From Clostridia bacterium (GTDB taxonomy: Bacteria; Bacillota; Clostridia; Oscillospirales; Acutalibacteraceae): DNA of 54,136 nt. Positions 44,004-51,543 of the stretch are shown piece by piece. Where the stretch lies: NCBI GenBank assembly GCA_017428625.1, contig JAFRQM010000036.1, positions 1 through 54,136 of the forward strand, read 5' to 3'. The translations under genes and the position numbers were made by a program. The notes under the pieces were generated by a model. That model was not told where the DNA came from and did not search any database. It saw nothing but the letters and a program-made list of their open reading frames with translations. Position 1 is the stretch's first letter; each line of letters begins with the position of its first letter.

Positions 44004-46013
44004 TTATTCCCTGACAAATTCTGTTTTTTCCTCATCTGTGAGTCCAGGCACATTGAGGCTGACAAACCATTTGTCTTTATCCTTGAAGTAAAGAATCTTA
44101 CCTTCCTTGTTTAACTGCGAATAGGCGTCGTAGTATGTTCTCTCGCCGATGTAGTATGAAGTGACCTGCGATTTCAGCTTTTCGCTTTCCATTTCATCAA
44201 CCTCACTGAGAAATCGGAGGATAAGGTTCTTTGCTTTTTGCTTTTTAGTCTCCGTCTTGATTTCCTTACCTGTTGCAAGGTCATCGGGAGTGATGTCACA
44301 AACACCGTTCCATTTGAACCCTTCTTCTGTTCCCAGAGTAAAGGAAAGCGAAGGCGAAGCGGGCGAAAGTGATGATTTGATATGGCAGAGCGCTCTGCAG
44401 TTATAGTCATCTTTCTGAGCACCCACAAGCAGAACGCTTCTTGCGGCGGCAATAATATCAATTGAGCCGAGTCCGCGCTGACTGGCAGAAGCTGAGTTGT
44501 TCTTGTTAAGATGTCCTATCAGCAGAATGGCACAGCCCGTTTCTTCGGCGATCTTTCCGAGCTTTGAAAGAACCGGTCTGACTTCGTTTGCGCGGTTCAT
44601 ATCCTTATCCGCACCGAGATATGCCTGTATCGGATCAATAACAAAAAGCTTTACATTGTTCTCTCTGATTGCTCTTCCGATTCTCTCATCGTCCAGTGTC
44701 AAAGGGTTGTCACTGTCATCGATTACAAACACTCTTGATAAATCAGCTCCCGCTTTTTCAAGCCTGGGCCTTATTGTGTCGGCAAGCCCGTCTTCGGCAG
44801 TCTGATATATGCAATTGAACGGAGGATTTGGTTTATCCATTTCCGGCAGCGGAGTTCCAGTTGTGCAGGCGGCAATAATCTGCATGGCTATTGTTGTTTT
44901 TCCAAGGCCTGAGTCACCTTCAAGAAGCGAGTATTTTCCGAAGGGAATGTAATTTGGCCAGAGGAATTTGACCTCTTCGGTTTCAATATCCGACATTGTT
45001 ATCATCTTCACCGGCTCTTTACGGCTGATTGTTACCTTAAGCGGTTTGATATCAAAATCGGGATTTGAATTGTGTTCTGTAAGAACATCATTCCAGTCCT
45101 TTTTCCCGGGAATCACTCTTACAACCGAATAATTATCCTTAATCATTTCGGCAATCTTATCACTTGCTTCATTTCCGGCTTTATCATTATCAAGGCAAAG
45201 GCAGACTTTTGTTATCTGAGGATTATCCTTCAGAAAGCGAAGCATTGCATTTGGCATAACGCCGCCGAGAGCTACACAGTTCGGGTAGGCTTTCTTTCCG
45301 TAGTAAAGACTTATAAATGACATCAGGTCAATCGGTGCTTCAAATACAAAGAGCTTGTCGTCATCAATCTTCCTTGTATTGAATCCGTAGCTTTTATCTG
45401 AATTCGCCACATCCAGCCTTATTCTGCCCTCGGTGCTTCTTCTGTGAGCATATCTCGGCTTGAATTTACTGTCGAATCCGACAAATACGCAGTTGTGATG
45501 TTCAGCATCCTCATATACATATCCGCATTTTTTGAATACATCGACCGTAAAAGCGTCTATGCCTCTTACATTCACAAGGTAATCGGTAACGGCCTTACTG
45601 TCCTGTGCCTTTTCGGGGAGAACAAATTTGTTCTCCTCTTTTTTGTTTTCGGCTTCGTCAAAAGGAATATCCTCTATTTCAGCATATTCAGGCGGTGAAG
45701 CCGGGGCGATTGTTTTGCCGCCTGTTTTGACGGCGGCTGTTTCATTATTCATTGATATATATTCTTTCGATTTAAGTAAGATTTCAACAGCTTCGGAAAA
45801 AGAAACCCCGCAGAATTTCTTTACGAAATCCACGGGGTAGCCTCCGATATTTTCGGAATGACGAAACCATTGATTGTTTTTGATGGTTACGCTGTCGTGC
45901 GCTTTCCAACGGTATTCATTGCCTGACCTTATAACCTCTTCGCCCTGCGATTTCAAAAAATCCACAAGGTCTGTCTGATTGGCAAGGTCAATCTGTTCTT
46001 GTGTGTAATTCAT
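44004..46013 (-). CDS. Toprim primase-like plus RepA-type AAA+ helicase fusion
   Basis: A 669-residue replication protein. N-terminal residues 1-90 look like a DUF3991-type module (WKAHDSVTIKNNQWFRHSENIGG). A Toprim-like domain follows (LFVFEAPIDLMSFISL, then CLCLDNDKAGNEASDKI with the DxD Asp pair). From about residue 335 a RepA/KaiC-like ATPase has Walker A EGDSGLGKTTIA and Walker B KLFVIDPIQAYLG, then LIGHLNKNN. It would prime and unwind the element during autonomous replication after excision. The ATG has AAAGGTGATG upstream; the relaxase gene ends 4 bases before it. Confidence 0.85.
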   Translation of the reverse strand: MNYTQEQIDLANQTDLVDFLKSQGEEVIRSGNEYRWKAHDSVTIKNNQWFRHSENIGGYPVDFVKKFCGVSFSEAVEILLKSKEYISMNNETAAVKTGGKTIAPASPPEYAEIEDIPFDEAENKKEENKFVLPEKAQDSKAVTDYLVNVRGIDAFTVDVFKKCGYVYEDAEHHNCVFVGFDSKFKPRYAHRRSTEGRIRLDVANSDKSYGFNTRKIDDDKLFVFEAPIDLMSFISLYYGKKAYPNCVALGGVMPNAMLRFLKDNPQITKVCLCLDNDKAGNEASDKIAEMIKDNYSVVRVIPGKKDWNDVLTEHNSNPDFDIKPLKVTISRKEPVKMITMSDIETEEVKFLWPNYIPFGKYSLLEGDSGLGKTTIAMQIIAACTTGTPLPEMDKPNPPFNCIYQTAEDGLADTIRPRLEKAGADLSRVFVIDDSDNPLTLDDERIGRAIRENNVKLFVIDPIQAYLGADKDMNRANEVRPVLSKLGKIAEETGCAILLIGHLNKNNSASASQRGLGSIDIIAAARSVLLVGAQKDDYNCRALCHIKSSLSPASPSLSFTLGTEEGFKWNGVCDITPDDLATGKEIKTETKKQKAKNLILRFLSEVDEMESEKLKSQVTSYYIGERTYYDAYSQLNKEGKILYFKDKDKWFVSLNVPGLTDEEKTEFVRE

Positions 46014-46017
46014 TTCA

Positions 46018-47601
46018 TCACCTTTCTAAGTTTTGATTCTTCTTTTTATTGTGTTCGGATTCTTTTTTGTTCTGCTCAACTATGGTTTTATTTTTTCCCA
46101 GTCTCCTGAGGACGGATTTATCTTCGGGCTTTTCCTTCAGATACATATCTTCAAAAACATGATCAATATGCTTACGGATTTTTATAAGAGATTTGAATTT
46201 ATCGCTGCTCTTATCAAGATAGTCATCACCGTAGCCTGCGAGTTTTTCTTCAAGTTCGGAAAGCTTTTTTTCGTAATCTTCAATTGAAGAACCGAATCCT
46301 ATATTATTGATTCTCAGATACTGAACCGCTTTGGTATATTTACTTATTTCATTTTTATGTTTTTCCTTGTATTCATCATAAAAATGTTCCTCAAAAACAC
46401 CGATCTTTTTGCCTTTGGCCGGTTTTGATTTTTCATATACATGTTTGAATTCACGGTAATCATTCAGGTGTGATATTATCTGCTTCGTCTTTTTGATATC
46501 TGAAATCGTGTTTGCTTTTTCTTCCGCCTTGAAAATCATATCCTGCAAATCTTCAAGCGTATTGATTTTCAGTTCATAAAGAACAGCTATACAGGCTGCG
46601 ACATCTTTAAGGTCACGAACAGTCAGTTCGTTTTCTTTCCTCAGCGACAAGCCCCAGTCGCTTCTTCCGTTTTTCCTTAGCTTCATATAATCAAGAAGAT
46701 AATCTGAAAGTGTAGGCTCCCGTTCTGCCCGCGTTCTCAGCCTGTTGATTTTTTCGGTAAGTTCTTTAACCCAGGCAACAAGCTGCTGAATAATATCAGT
46801 CAGCCGGACTTTTTCTTCATTACGGGCGGCAATGGCTCTGTTGAAATTACCCAGTTCTGTTTCCTCTCCCTCGGCTTCAAGCTGAGAAGCATAAGGTCCG
46901 AGGTGAACCGAAGGCAGTTTATCGATTCCCTGTTTTTCGTAAGACCGTAAATCAATTGAAACATCAATATTATTCTTTTCATAATATCTGTTCTGTATTT
47001 CGGCCCAGGCTGAGCGCCACTTTTCACAATTCTCGCGTTTGTTCCAGTCGGTCAGATCTTCTCGGTGGCTTTTCCATTCTCCGCTCGGAAGTTTGATCCT
47101 TTCTCCGTTTTCGTCAAGGTCATAAACCTTGCGGCATTTCGGAAGCCAGTTTCCGTTTTCATCAATCGCTCTCAGAGAAAGAAGAATATGAACATGCGGG
47201 TTGCCGTCACCTTTATCATGAATTGAAAAATCACAGCACATACCTTTATCAACAAATTGCTTTTGGCAGAATTCTCTCACAAGACCCGGCAGTTGATCTC
47301 TCGGTATTTCATTCGGCAGAGCAGCGACTATGTTTCTCGCCAACTGAGAATTCCATGATTTTTCAATCGCCTCGGCTGAGTTCCACAGCGTTTCTCTGTC
47401 GTAATACTCTTTGGGAGCATTCACGGGAAGAAGAATTTCCGAACACATTACTTCTTTATTCTTACCGGCATAGTATTTCATTTGCTGTTCGTATTGACTG
47501 AACAGATTCTGTCCTGCAGCATAAGCAGCGCCGGCAACGGCGGAAGAACCGCTTCTTGTTCTTATGCTGACAGAAAAATGAGGACACGCTATATGTATCA
47601 C
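46018..47601 (-). CDS. MobA/MobL-family (MOBQ) relaxase
   Basis: A 527-residue DNA relaxase that nicks oriT and pilots the transferred strand. Motif I is FSVSIRTRSGSSAVAGAAYAAG; the three-His metal site is H128, H136 and H138 in SIHDKGDGNPHVHILL; the KCRKVYDLDENGERI and GEWKSHREDLTDWNKRE stretches are typical MobL. The C-terminal half is a charged coiled-coil region. The start is GTG at 47601 immediately behind GGAGAGGGA. Its oriT lies 115-145 bases upstream. Confidence 0.92.
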   Translation of the reverse strand: MIHIACPHFSVSIRTRSGSSAVAGAAYAAGQNLFSQYEQQMKYYAGKNKEVMCSEILLPVNAPKEYYDRETLWNSAEAIEKSWNSQLARNIVAALPNEIPRDQLPGLVREFCQKQFVDKGMCCDFSIHDKGDGNPHVHILLSLRAIDENGNWLPKCRKVYDLDENGERIKLPSGEWKSHREDLTDWNKRENCEKWRSAWAEIQNRYYEKNNIDVSIDLRSYEKQGIDKLPSVHLGPYASQLEAEGEETELGNFNRAIAARNEEKVRLTDIIQQLVAWVKELTEKINRLRTRAEREPTLSDYLLDYMKLRKNGRSDWGLSLRKENELTVRDLKDVAACIAVLYELKINTLEDLQDMIFKAEEKANTISDIKKTKQIISHLNDYREFKHVYEKSKPAKGKKIGVFEEHFYDEYKEKHKNEISKYTKAVQYLRINNIGFGSSIEDYEKKLSELEEKLAGYGDDYLDKSSDKFKSLIKIRKHIDHVFEDMYLKEKPEDKSVLRRLGKNKTIVEQNKKESEHNKKKNQNLER

Positions 47602-47627
47602 TCCCTCTCCGACGTATCCTTACATTG

Positions 47628-47669
47628 AAACATTGCAAACACACTGTTGTTTGTGATGTTGCAATGTTT
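47628..47669. repeat. Inverted repeat in the relaxase leader
   Basis: AAACATTGCAA (47628-47638) and TTGCAATGTTT (47659-47669) with a 20-nt loop, between oriT and the relaxase start. It could be part of oriT or a regulator site for relaxase expression. A second small hairpin GATTGC/GCAATC follows at 47673-47687. Confidence 0.6.
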
Positions 47670-47713
47670 TCCGATTGCGCAGCAATCTCATAGTGAGCCT
47701 GCGAGCGTCCCCG

Positions 47714-47758
47714 ACAGGGCGCAATGGCACCGTTTGTTTAACGGTGTATAATTGCGCC
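47714..47758 (-). other. oriT of MOBQ type
   Basis: On the minus strand an inverted repeat CACCGTT-AAACA-AACGGTG (47746-47728) is followed after a few bases by CATTGCGCCCTG (nic core TGCGCCCT at 47723-47716). RSF1010-type oriTs have the same plan: an inverted repeat followed by TAA(G/A)TGCGCCCT. The place upstream of the MobL gene fits. An outer GGCGC partner (47750-47758) closes the structure. Confidence 0.75.
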
Positions 47759-47770
47759 TCATAACTATCG

Positions 47771-48094
47771 TTATTCGGGTTTTATACTCGCAAAATAAGC
47801 TTCCTTGTTTTCCCGCGTTCTAGCTTCAATCAGTTCGCAGATATACGAATCGCCAAAGGCACAGATGAAGATTTCATCAAGATTGTCATCTGTAAGAAAC
47901 TCCGGCTCCTTAAGATAAGGCTCAGCACGAAGACCGAGCGAAAAAATGAATTTGTTTCTTCCGCTTTTGGTAAGAAGCCGGTCCTTGGCTTCAAGCGCTT
48001 TTACCTTATTTTCGGCAAATCGTATTTTTTGCAGAACAGTGTTCTTCTCATTTTCAAGCTGATCTGCGCGGTCAAGATCTCTCTTATCGGGCAC
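47771..48094 (-). CDS. DUF3847-like mobile-element protein
   Basis: A 107-residue protein (start GTG at 48094, PDKRDLDRADQLENEK, behind GGGAGGTGAT). A coiled coil (about 8-45) leads into a C-terminal helical part (LRAEPYLKEPEFLTDDNLDEIF). It resembles the small DUF3847 proteins found beside MobL relaxases in Firmicutes elements, though the usual RLCTRGG box is replaced here by SGRNKFIFSLG. Possibly an accessory mobilization protein. Confidence 0.55.
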   Translation of the reverse strand: MPDKRDLDRADQLENEKNTVLQKIRFAENKVKALEAKDRLLTKSGRNKFIFSLGLRAEPYLKEPEFLTDDNLDEIFICAFGDSYICELIEARTRENKEAYFASIKPE

Positions 48095-48109
48095 ATTATC
48101 ACCTCCCAT

Positions 48110-48153
48110 CTTTGCAACTTTGCAAGTTTGCGGCTCGGTAGAGATCTTTGCAA
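48110..48153. repeat. CTTTGCAA triplet repeat
   Basis: CTTTGCAA occurs at 48110-48117, 48118-48125 and 48146-48153 (the last inside the palindrome CTTTGCAAAG), between the DUF3847-like and DUF4315 genes. Candidate binding sites for a regulator or partition protein. Confidence 0.6.
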
Positions 48154-48159
48154 AGTTGA

Positions 48160-48417
48160 TTATTCTTCGTCCTCTTCATCTGACTCATCATCGGGAAACT
48201 CGCGGAGATTCGGGCCTTCGAGCAGCTCCTCGAATTGTTCGGGAGAAAGATTGTGCTTTTTTGCTATGGCAAGAATCTGCGAATTATTAAGATCTTCTAT
48301 TTTCTTTGCATAATCCTTTTCCTTAGCTTTGAGCTTTTCGAGTGCTGCGGCATGCTCTTCAATTCTCGCACGGACCTTATCACGCTCTTCCCGAAGCTTC
48401 TGAAGTTTTTGATTCAT
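48160..48417 (-). CDS. DUF4315 family protein
   Basis: An 85-residue protein beginning MNQKLQKLREERDKV: one long charged coiled coil, then LNNSQILAIAKKHNLSPEQFEELLEG and an acidic tail (DDESDEEDEE). It matches DUF4315 proteins of Firmicutes conjugative and mobilizable elements, of unknown function. The start at 48417 follows AAAGGTGGTGAC. It and the DUF3847-like gene lie just upstream of the relaxase. Confidence 0.82.
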   Translation of the reverse strand: MNQKLQKLREERDKVRARIEEHAAALEKLKAKEKDYAKKIEDLNNSQILAIAKKHNLSPEQFEELLEGPNLREFPDDESDEEDEE

Positions 48418-48467
48418 AGTGTCACCACCTTTCGCTTTAGATTTCGTGGAACGATGCATTCACCGTT

Positions 48468-48547
48468 CTCCGCTATAACTTATTAGGAAAAAACTGAAAA
48501 AGCGAAAAAACGCGTGACATGCCAAAAGATTGGTTTGTGACATTTTT
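48468..48547 (+). repeat. 80-bp direct repeat, copy 1
   Basis: Begins CTCCGCTATAACTTATTAGG and ends TTGGTTTGTGACATTTTT. It is the same as copy 2 (48587-48666) apart from a short variable patch. It lies in the gene-free stretch upstream of the DUF4315 gene and holds a GCG-A-rich-CGC inverted repeat. Could be an origin or regulator region. Confidence 0.9.
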
Positions 48548-48586
48548 CAGTTCCCGGTTCCGTCTGAAATGGTGAATTATTCGTTC

Positions 48587-48666
48587 CTCCGCTATAACTT
48601 ATTAGGAAAAAACTGAAAAAGCGAAAAATCGCGTGACACCCTCAAAGATTGGTTTGTGACATTTTT
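48587..48666 (+). repeat. 80-bp direct repeat, copy 2
   Basis: Second copy, exactly 119 bases after the first. The differences are confined to about one base in the A-run and a few bases after GTGACA. Partial similarity continues upstream of each copy, so the unit may be about 119 bp. Confidence 0.9.
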
Positions 48667-48675
48667 GCCAGAAAA

Positions 48676-48713
48676 TAAAAAAAGCCGGCCCCGAAATTAA
48701 TCGGAAACCGGCT
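48676..48713 (-). terminator. Terminator of the toxin/immunity array
   Basis: AGCCGG/CCGGCT stem with inner pairs (48683-48713) followed on the minus strand by TTTTTTTATTTTC. It ends the leftward array that begins at the DUF4417 gene. A second hairpin (ATAATCTC/GAGATTAT, 48734-48764) lies before it. Confidence 0.75.
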
Positions 48714-48863
48714 AAAAGTTAAAAAATATAAGAATAATCTCCCGCCTGAAAGATGAGAGATTATGAACTAAAATAATATTAAAGTCTGCAAATATGGACT
48801 TTTTACACTAAATCATTGAAATGCATTTAATTGTTTAGTAAAATAGAAACAGGAAACTCTGAT

Positions 48864-49181
48864 TTAAAAGTCGCAATGGATATCATTCTGAATAATGTAT
48901 TTCCCATTATTCTTTTTGGTGATGATTTCTACGGCCGCTGAAATTAATGATAAGAGTTTTCTCCTCGTTTCATCGTCAGGACATCCAATGTAGCGAAACT
49001 CATGTTTGTTATCGATGAAGAAAGTATCGTACAAATCACTAACAGCCATAAATGCATCGGTCAGTTGCTGATCATCATCCCATTCGGGTGGATTGTCGTT
49101 GTCGATAATTTCGTCATTCTCATCATAGATCCAGACACAATAGGTATTGTATTCAAGCATCAAACGGATTTTCTTTATCAT
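48864..49181 (-). CDS. Immunity-like protein (105 residues)
   Basis: A small acidic soluble protein (KKIRLMLEYNTYCVWIYDENDEIIDNDNPPEWDDDQQLTDAFMAVSDLYDTFF). It looks like the immunity proteins that follow polymorphic toxins, and the base sequence just before it still encodes a toxin C-terminal tip. I cannot name its family. The ATG at 49181 has AAAGGGA upstream and overlaps the toxin-tip stop region. Confidence 0.55.
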   Translation of the reverse strand: MIKKIRLMLEYNTYCVWIYDENDEIIDNDNPPEWDDDQQLTDAFMAVSDLYDTFFIDNKHEFRYIGCPDDETRRKLLSLISAAVEIITKKNNGKYIIQNDIHCDF

Positions 49182-49183
49182 AA

Positions 49184-49333
49184 TCAAATTCCCTTTATAC
49201 TTTTAGGATTTGCTCTTACTATATAGCCGTTTTCGCTTACTTGAACGGCTATGCGTTGCCTTACACCATTGTAGGTAAATTCATATACCGTTCTAAACCT
49301 ATCATGGAAAAACCTAAACAGGAAAATCCAGTC
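49184..49333 (-). pseudogene. Toxin C-terminal tip remnant
   Basis: Following the stop of the 146-residue gene in the same frame, 49 codons read through to a stop and end RTVYEFTYNGVRQRIAVQV then SENGYIVRANPKSIKGI. This is the look of a polymorphic toxin C-terminus (YNG.....V...GYIV.A.P). There is no start codon or ribosome site, and the upstream toxin body is missing. It lies directly in front of an immunity-like gene, as an intact toxin would. I infer it is what remains after recombination. Confidence 0.6.
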
Positions 49334-49774
49334 TCAATAGGCATGATTTACATGAAGAAGGTTGTTTGTCAAAACATCAACATCTACAATGTGGTCTTCT
49401 AAAAGATTTTTAATATGATTCGGCAGCGATTCGATTGAAATGTTCTTCTCCGGAACTGATATTTTTACATAATCGCCTTCTTTCTCGTCATCCTCCGAAA
49501 TGTCATAACAGACTATCCCTTTTTCGGATAAACCAATACAGTCTTTTAAGAGCTCATTGTCCTCGTCATATTCACACAACAGGGTTGCACTCGTTGATTT
49601 AGATAAGGTTTTGACAAAATAATCACAAAGTGTTTCGTTGGTTTCCTTACTCATACAAACGAATTCGGGTACATTTCCGATTCCACCGGTTGTACACTCG
49701 AATATTGCTCCGTTTTTATCAACACCAAACCACATTATGTCTTCGCATTGAAGATCGATTTCAGAATATCTCAT
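49334..49774 (-). CDS. Immunity-like protein (146 residues)
   Basis: An acidic soluble protein beginning MRYSEIDLQCEDIMWFGVDKNG, with FECTTGGIGNVPEFVC and a C-terminal DHIVDVDVLTNNLLHVNHAY. No family recognised with certainty. GAGGTAATAAA precedes the ATG. It is one of four or five small, acidic, unrelated proteins in a row downstream of the deaminase toxin, which is why I call it immunity-like. Confidence 0.5.
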   Translation of the reverse strand: MRYSEIDLQCEDIMWFGVDKNGAIFECTTGGIGNVPEFVCMSKETNETLCDYFVKTLSKSTSATLLCEYDEDNELLKDCIGLSEKGIVCYDISEDDEKEGDYVKISVPEKNISIESLPNHIKNLLEDHIVDVDVLTNNLLHVNHAY

Positions 49775-49794
49775 TTTATTACCTCGATTGGTAG

Positions 49795-50007
49795 TTATAT
49801 GTCAGCATATGCATCGTTTATATTATTGTATGTTTTACAGCCTTCAGCAAGCATTTTTTCAATTAAAGCTTTTTCCAGAGCATCATCGGACACGCTGAGA
49901 TACATTTGAGTTTTTTTATTGATAATTCCATATCCATATGAAGAATCGACAAGAACCCAGTCTGCTTTTTCTGTAGTCCAAAGATAATCATATTCATTAA
50001 TAATCAT
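49795..50007 (-). CDS. Immunity-like small protein (70 residues)
   Basis: A small protein (MIINEYDYLWTTEKADWVLVD, then INKKTQMYLSVSDDALEKALIEKMLAEGCKTY). I recall similar small proteins near polymorphic toxins in Firmicutes, but cannot name the family. It sits in the array of immunity-like genes on the minus strand. Confidence 0.5.
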   Translation of the reverse strand: MIINEYDYLWTTEKADWVLVDSSYGYGIINKKTQMYLSVSDDALEKALIEKMLAEGCKTYNNINDAYADI

Positions 50008-50019
50008 TTTCCACGCCCT

Positions 50020-50475
50020 TTATTTGCACCATTCATAACTAAAGAACTCATCATCATCTTCAAGTTCTTTAATAAAAACGGTAATTGAAATTATATTATT
50101 TGTCTCAGGATCATCTTCAAGCCAGTAGCCTGATTTTGAAATATACTCTTCTTCCCATTCGTCATACTCAAGGTTTGGATCAATGGTTAAAGCATCTTTT
50201 ATTGCCATGCCGATTCTAATTCCGTTTTCTAATTTGCCGGAAAAATCGTTTTCAAAATATACTTTAAACATTTTATTTTTTGCAAAGAATACACTGATAT
50301 TGTTTCCTATTCTGATAATATCCCAAGCAACTTCGGGAGAACAGCCCTTATTAGGCCAATGCTCCGTTATATATCTGACGTTATTTTCCTTCAGCTTTTT
50401 AATAACAGTGTCAAAAGACATTGAAAAATCAATATCGCCAAAACCATTGTAAGGAATAATAGTTTCATTCATCAT
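50020..50475 (-). CDS. Immunity-like protein (151 residues)
   Basis: An acidic protein (IIPYNGFGDIDFSMSFDTVIKKLKENN, then DIIRIGNNISVFFAKNKMFKVYFEN). No named family recognised. The ATG overlaps the stop of the 184-residue gene (ATGA) and has AAGGAG upstream, so it is translated with its neighbour. Confidence 0.5.
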   Translation of the reverse strand: MMNETIIPYNGFGDIDFSMSFDTVIKKLKENNVRYITEHWPNKGCSPEVAWDIIRIGNNISVFFAKNKMFKVYFENDFSGKLENGIRIGMAIKDALTIDPNLEYDEWEEEYISKSGYWLEDDPETNNIISITVFIKELEDDDEFFSYEWCK

Positions 50476-51026
50476 TTTTGCTCCTTGTTTAAAATTATTG
50501 AAAGATATTCTCCGTCAAAATCATTACCCCAGCCGTTGTGTTCATCAGCGGAAGAAAACAGAACTTTTTTATAGTCGGGTAATGCTATTCCGTTTTTCTT
50601 TAAAATGTTTTCTGCGTTTTCAATAATATTAAATGACTCTTTCCCATCTCCTATAACGGTTCCTTCATAAACCATAGCCATTTCAAATGGCTTGTTTAAC
50701 ATATAGTTCACTTCATCACCAGGGTCATTTTCTATTCCTTTAGTAATTCCTGAAAACAGGTTCTTTACGTTTTGAAACTCTTCTTCTGAAAGAATACCTT
50801 CATAGTCTTCATTAGAGTACTCTTCATATTGAAATATTACGTCGGGAATAACACTACTGTATATGTCGGACCAGTCTCCCCAATTTGAAGAAGTAGCCTG
50901 CCACAGTATTTTGCAGATTAAAGTCCAATCTTTATTTGGAAACTTTTCTGCTAAATAACTCTCGACACACATAATTGTATATGCCATTCTGCCGTTCATA
51001 GAGACATTTTTGAATTTATCGGTCAT
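50472..51026 (-). CDS. Probable cognate immunity protein (Imm6-like)
   Basis: A 184-residue acidic protein directly downstream of the deaminase toxin gene (1 base between stop and start), behind GGAAGGTAA. The helical start (SMNGRMAYTIMCVESYLAEKFPNKDW, then LICKILWQATSSNWGDWSDIY) reminds me of the Imm6 family; that link is weak. As the first gene after the toxin it is the best candidate for its antidote. Confidence 0.55.
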   Translation of the reverse strand: MTDKFKNVSMNGRMAYTIMCVESYLAEKFPNKDWTLICKILWQATSSNWGDWSDIYSSVIPDVIFQYEEYSNEDYEGILSEEEFQNVKNLFSGITKGIENDPGDEVNYMLNKPFEMAMVYEGTVIGDGKESFNIIENAENILKKNGIALPDYKKVLFSSADEHNGWGNDFDGEYLSIILNKEQK

Positions 51027-51027
51027 T

Positions 51028-51543
51028 TTAATTACCTTCCTTCCAACCAGAATAGTTTATTTTAACTTTACCACGAAAAGCATAATTGCAGTTTTCACAC
51101 GATTCTTTATATGACCCGAATTGGTGATTAGTTGTATGTATTACAGTCATATGAAGATTGTTAATGTTTGCACCATCGTTTAAAGCTTTATTAATAGCAT
51201 CAACTTCAGCACAATTACCAATCGGATACTTATTTAATGATTCTTTCGGTAATAGTCCTGGGTGTGTCGAATCACCGAACAGAATGGGATTCTTTACATA
51301 TCCCGGCTCTTTATACCCAGCATTTTTGCCATAATAGTGTTTTCCAGTAGATTCATCATAAACCACACATGCCGTGTTAAATCCTTTTTTGGCTTTTCCA
51401 TGTAGTTTTTCTTTTTCCCTCTCAGCCCAGTTTTTGACATTACTATGCATTTTATTTTCTGTCGGGCCTGGTTTGTTGTTGTTTGGAGACGAAGACGTAT
51501 TATGGGATAAACTTGGAAAAAGTCCACTATTTCCCTTACTCAT
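51028..51543 (-). CDS. YwqJ-like nucleic-acid deaminase toxin
   Basis: A 171-residue protein with a Ser/Asn/Pro-rich N-terminus (MSKGNSGLFPSLSHN) and a deaminase domain. The zinc/catalytic motif GNCAEVDAINKAL has Cys111 and Glu113; the second half ESCENCNYAF has Cys149 and Cys152 as further ligands. FNTACVVYDESTGKHYYGKN matches the YwqJ-type toxin family, which deaminates cytosine or adenine in nucleic acid. It has no signal peptide, LXG or WXG domain of its own. Its AGGAGGT lies inside the last codons of the DUF4417 gene and its ATG overlaps that stop (ATGA). An immunity gene follows. Confidence 0.82.
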   Translation of the reverse strand: MSKGNSGLFPSLSHNTSSSPNNNKPGPTENKMHSNVKNWAEREKEKLHGKAKKGFNTACVVYDESTGKHYYGKNAGYKEPGYVKNPILFGDSTHPGLLPKESLNKYPIGNCAEVDAINKALNDGANINNLHMTVIHTTNHQFGSYKESCENCNYAFRGKVKINYSGWKEGN

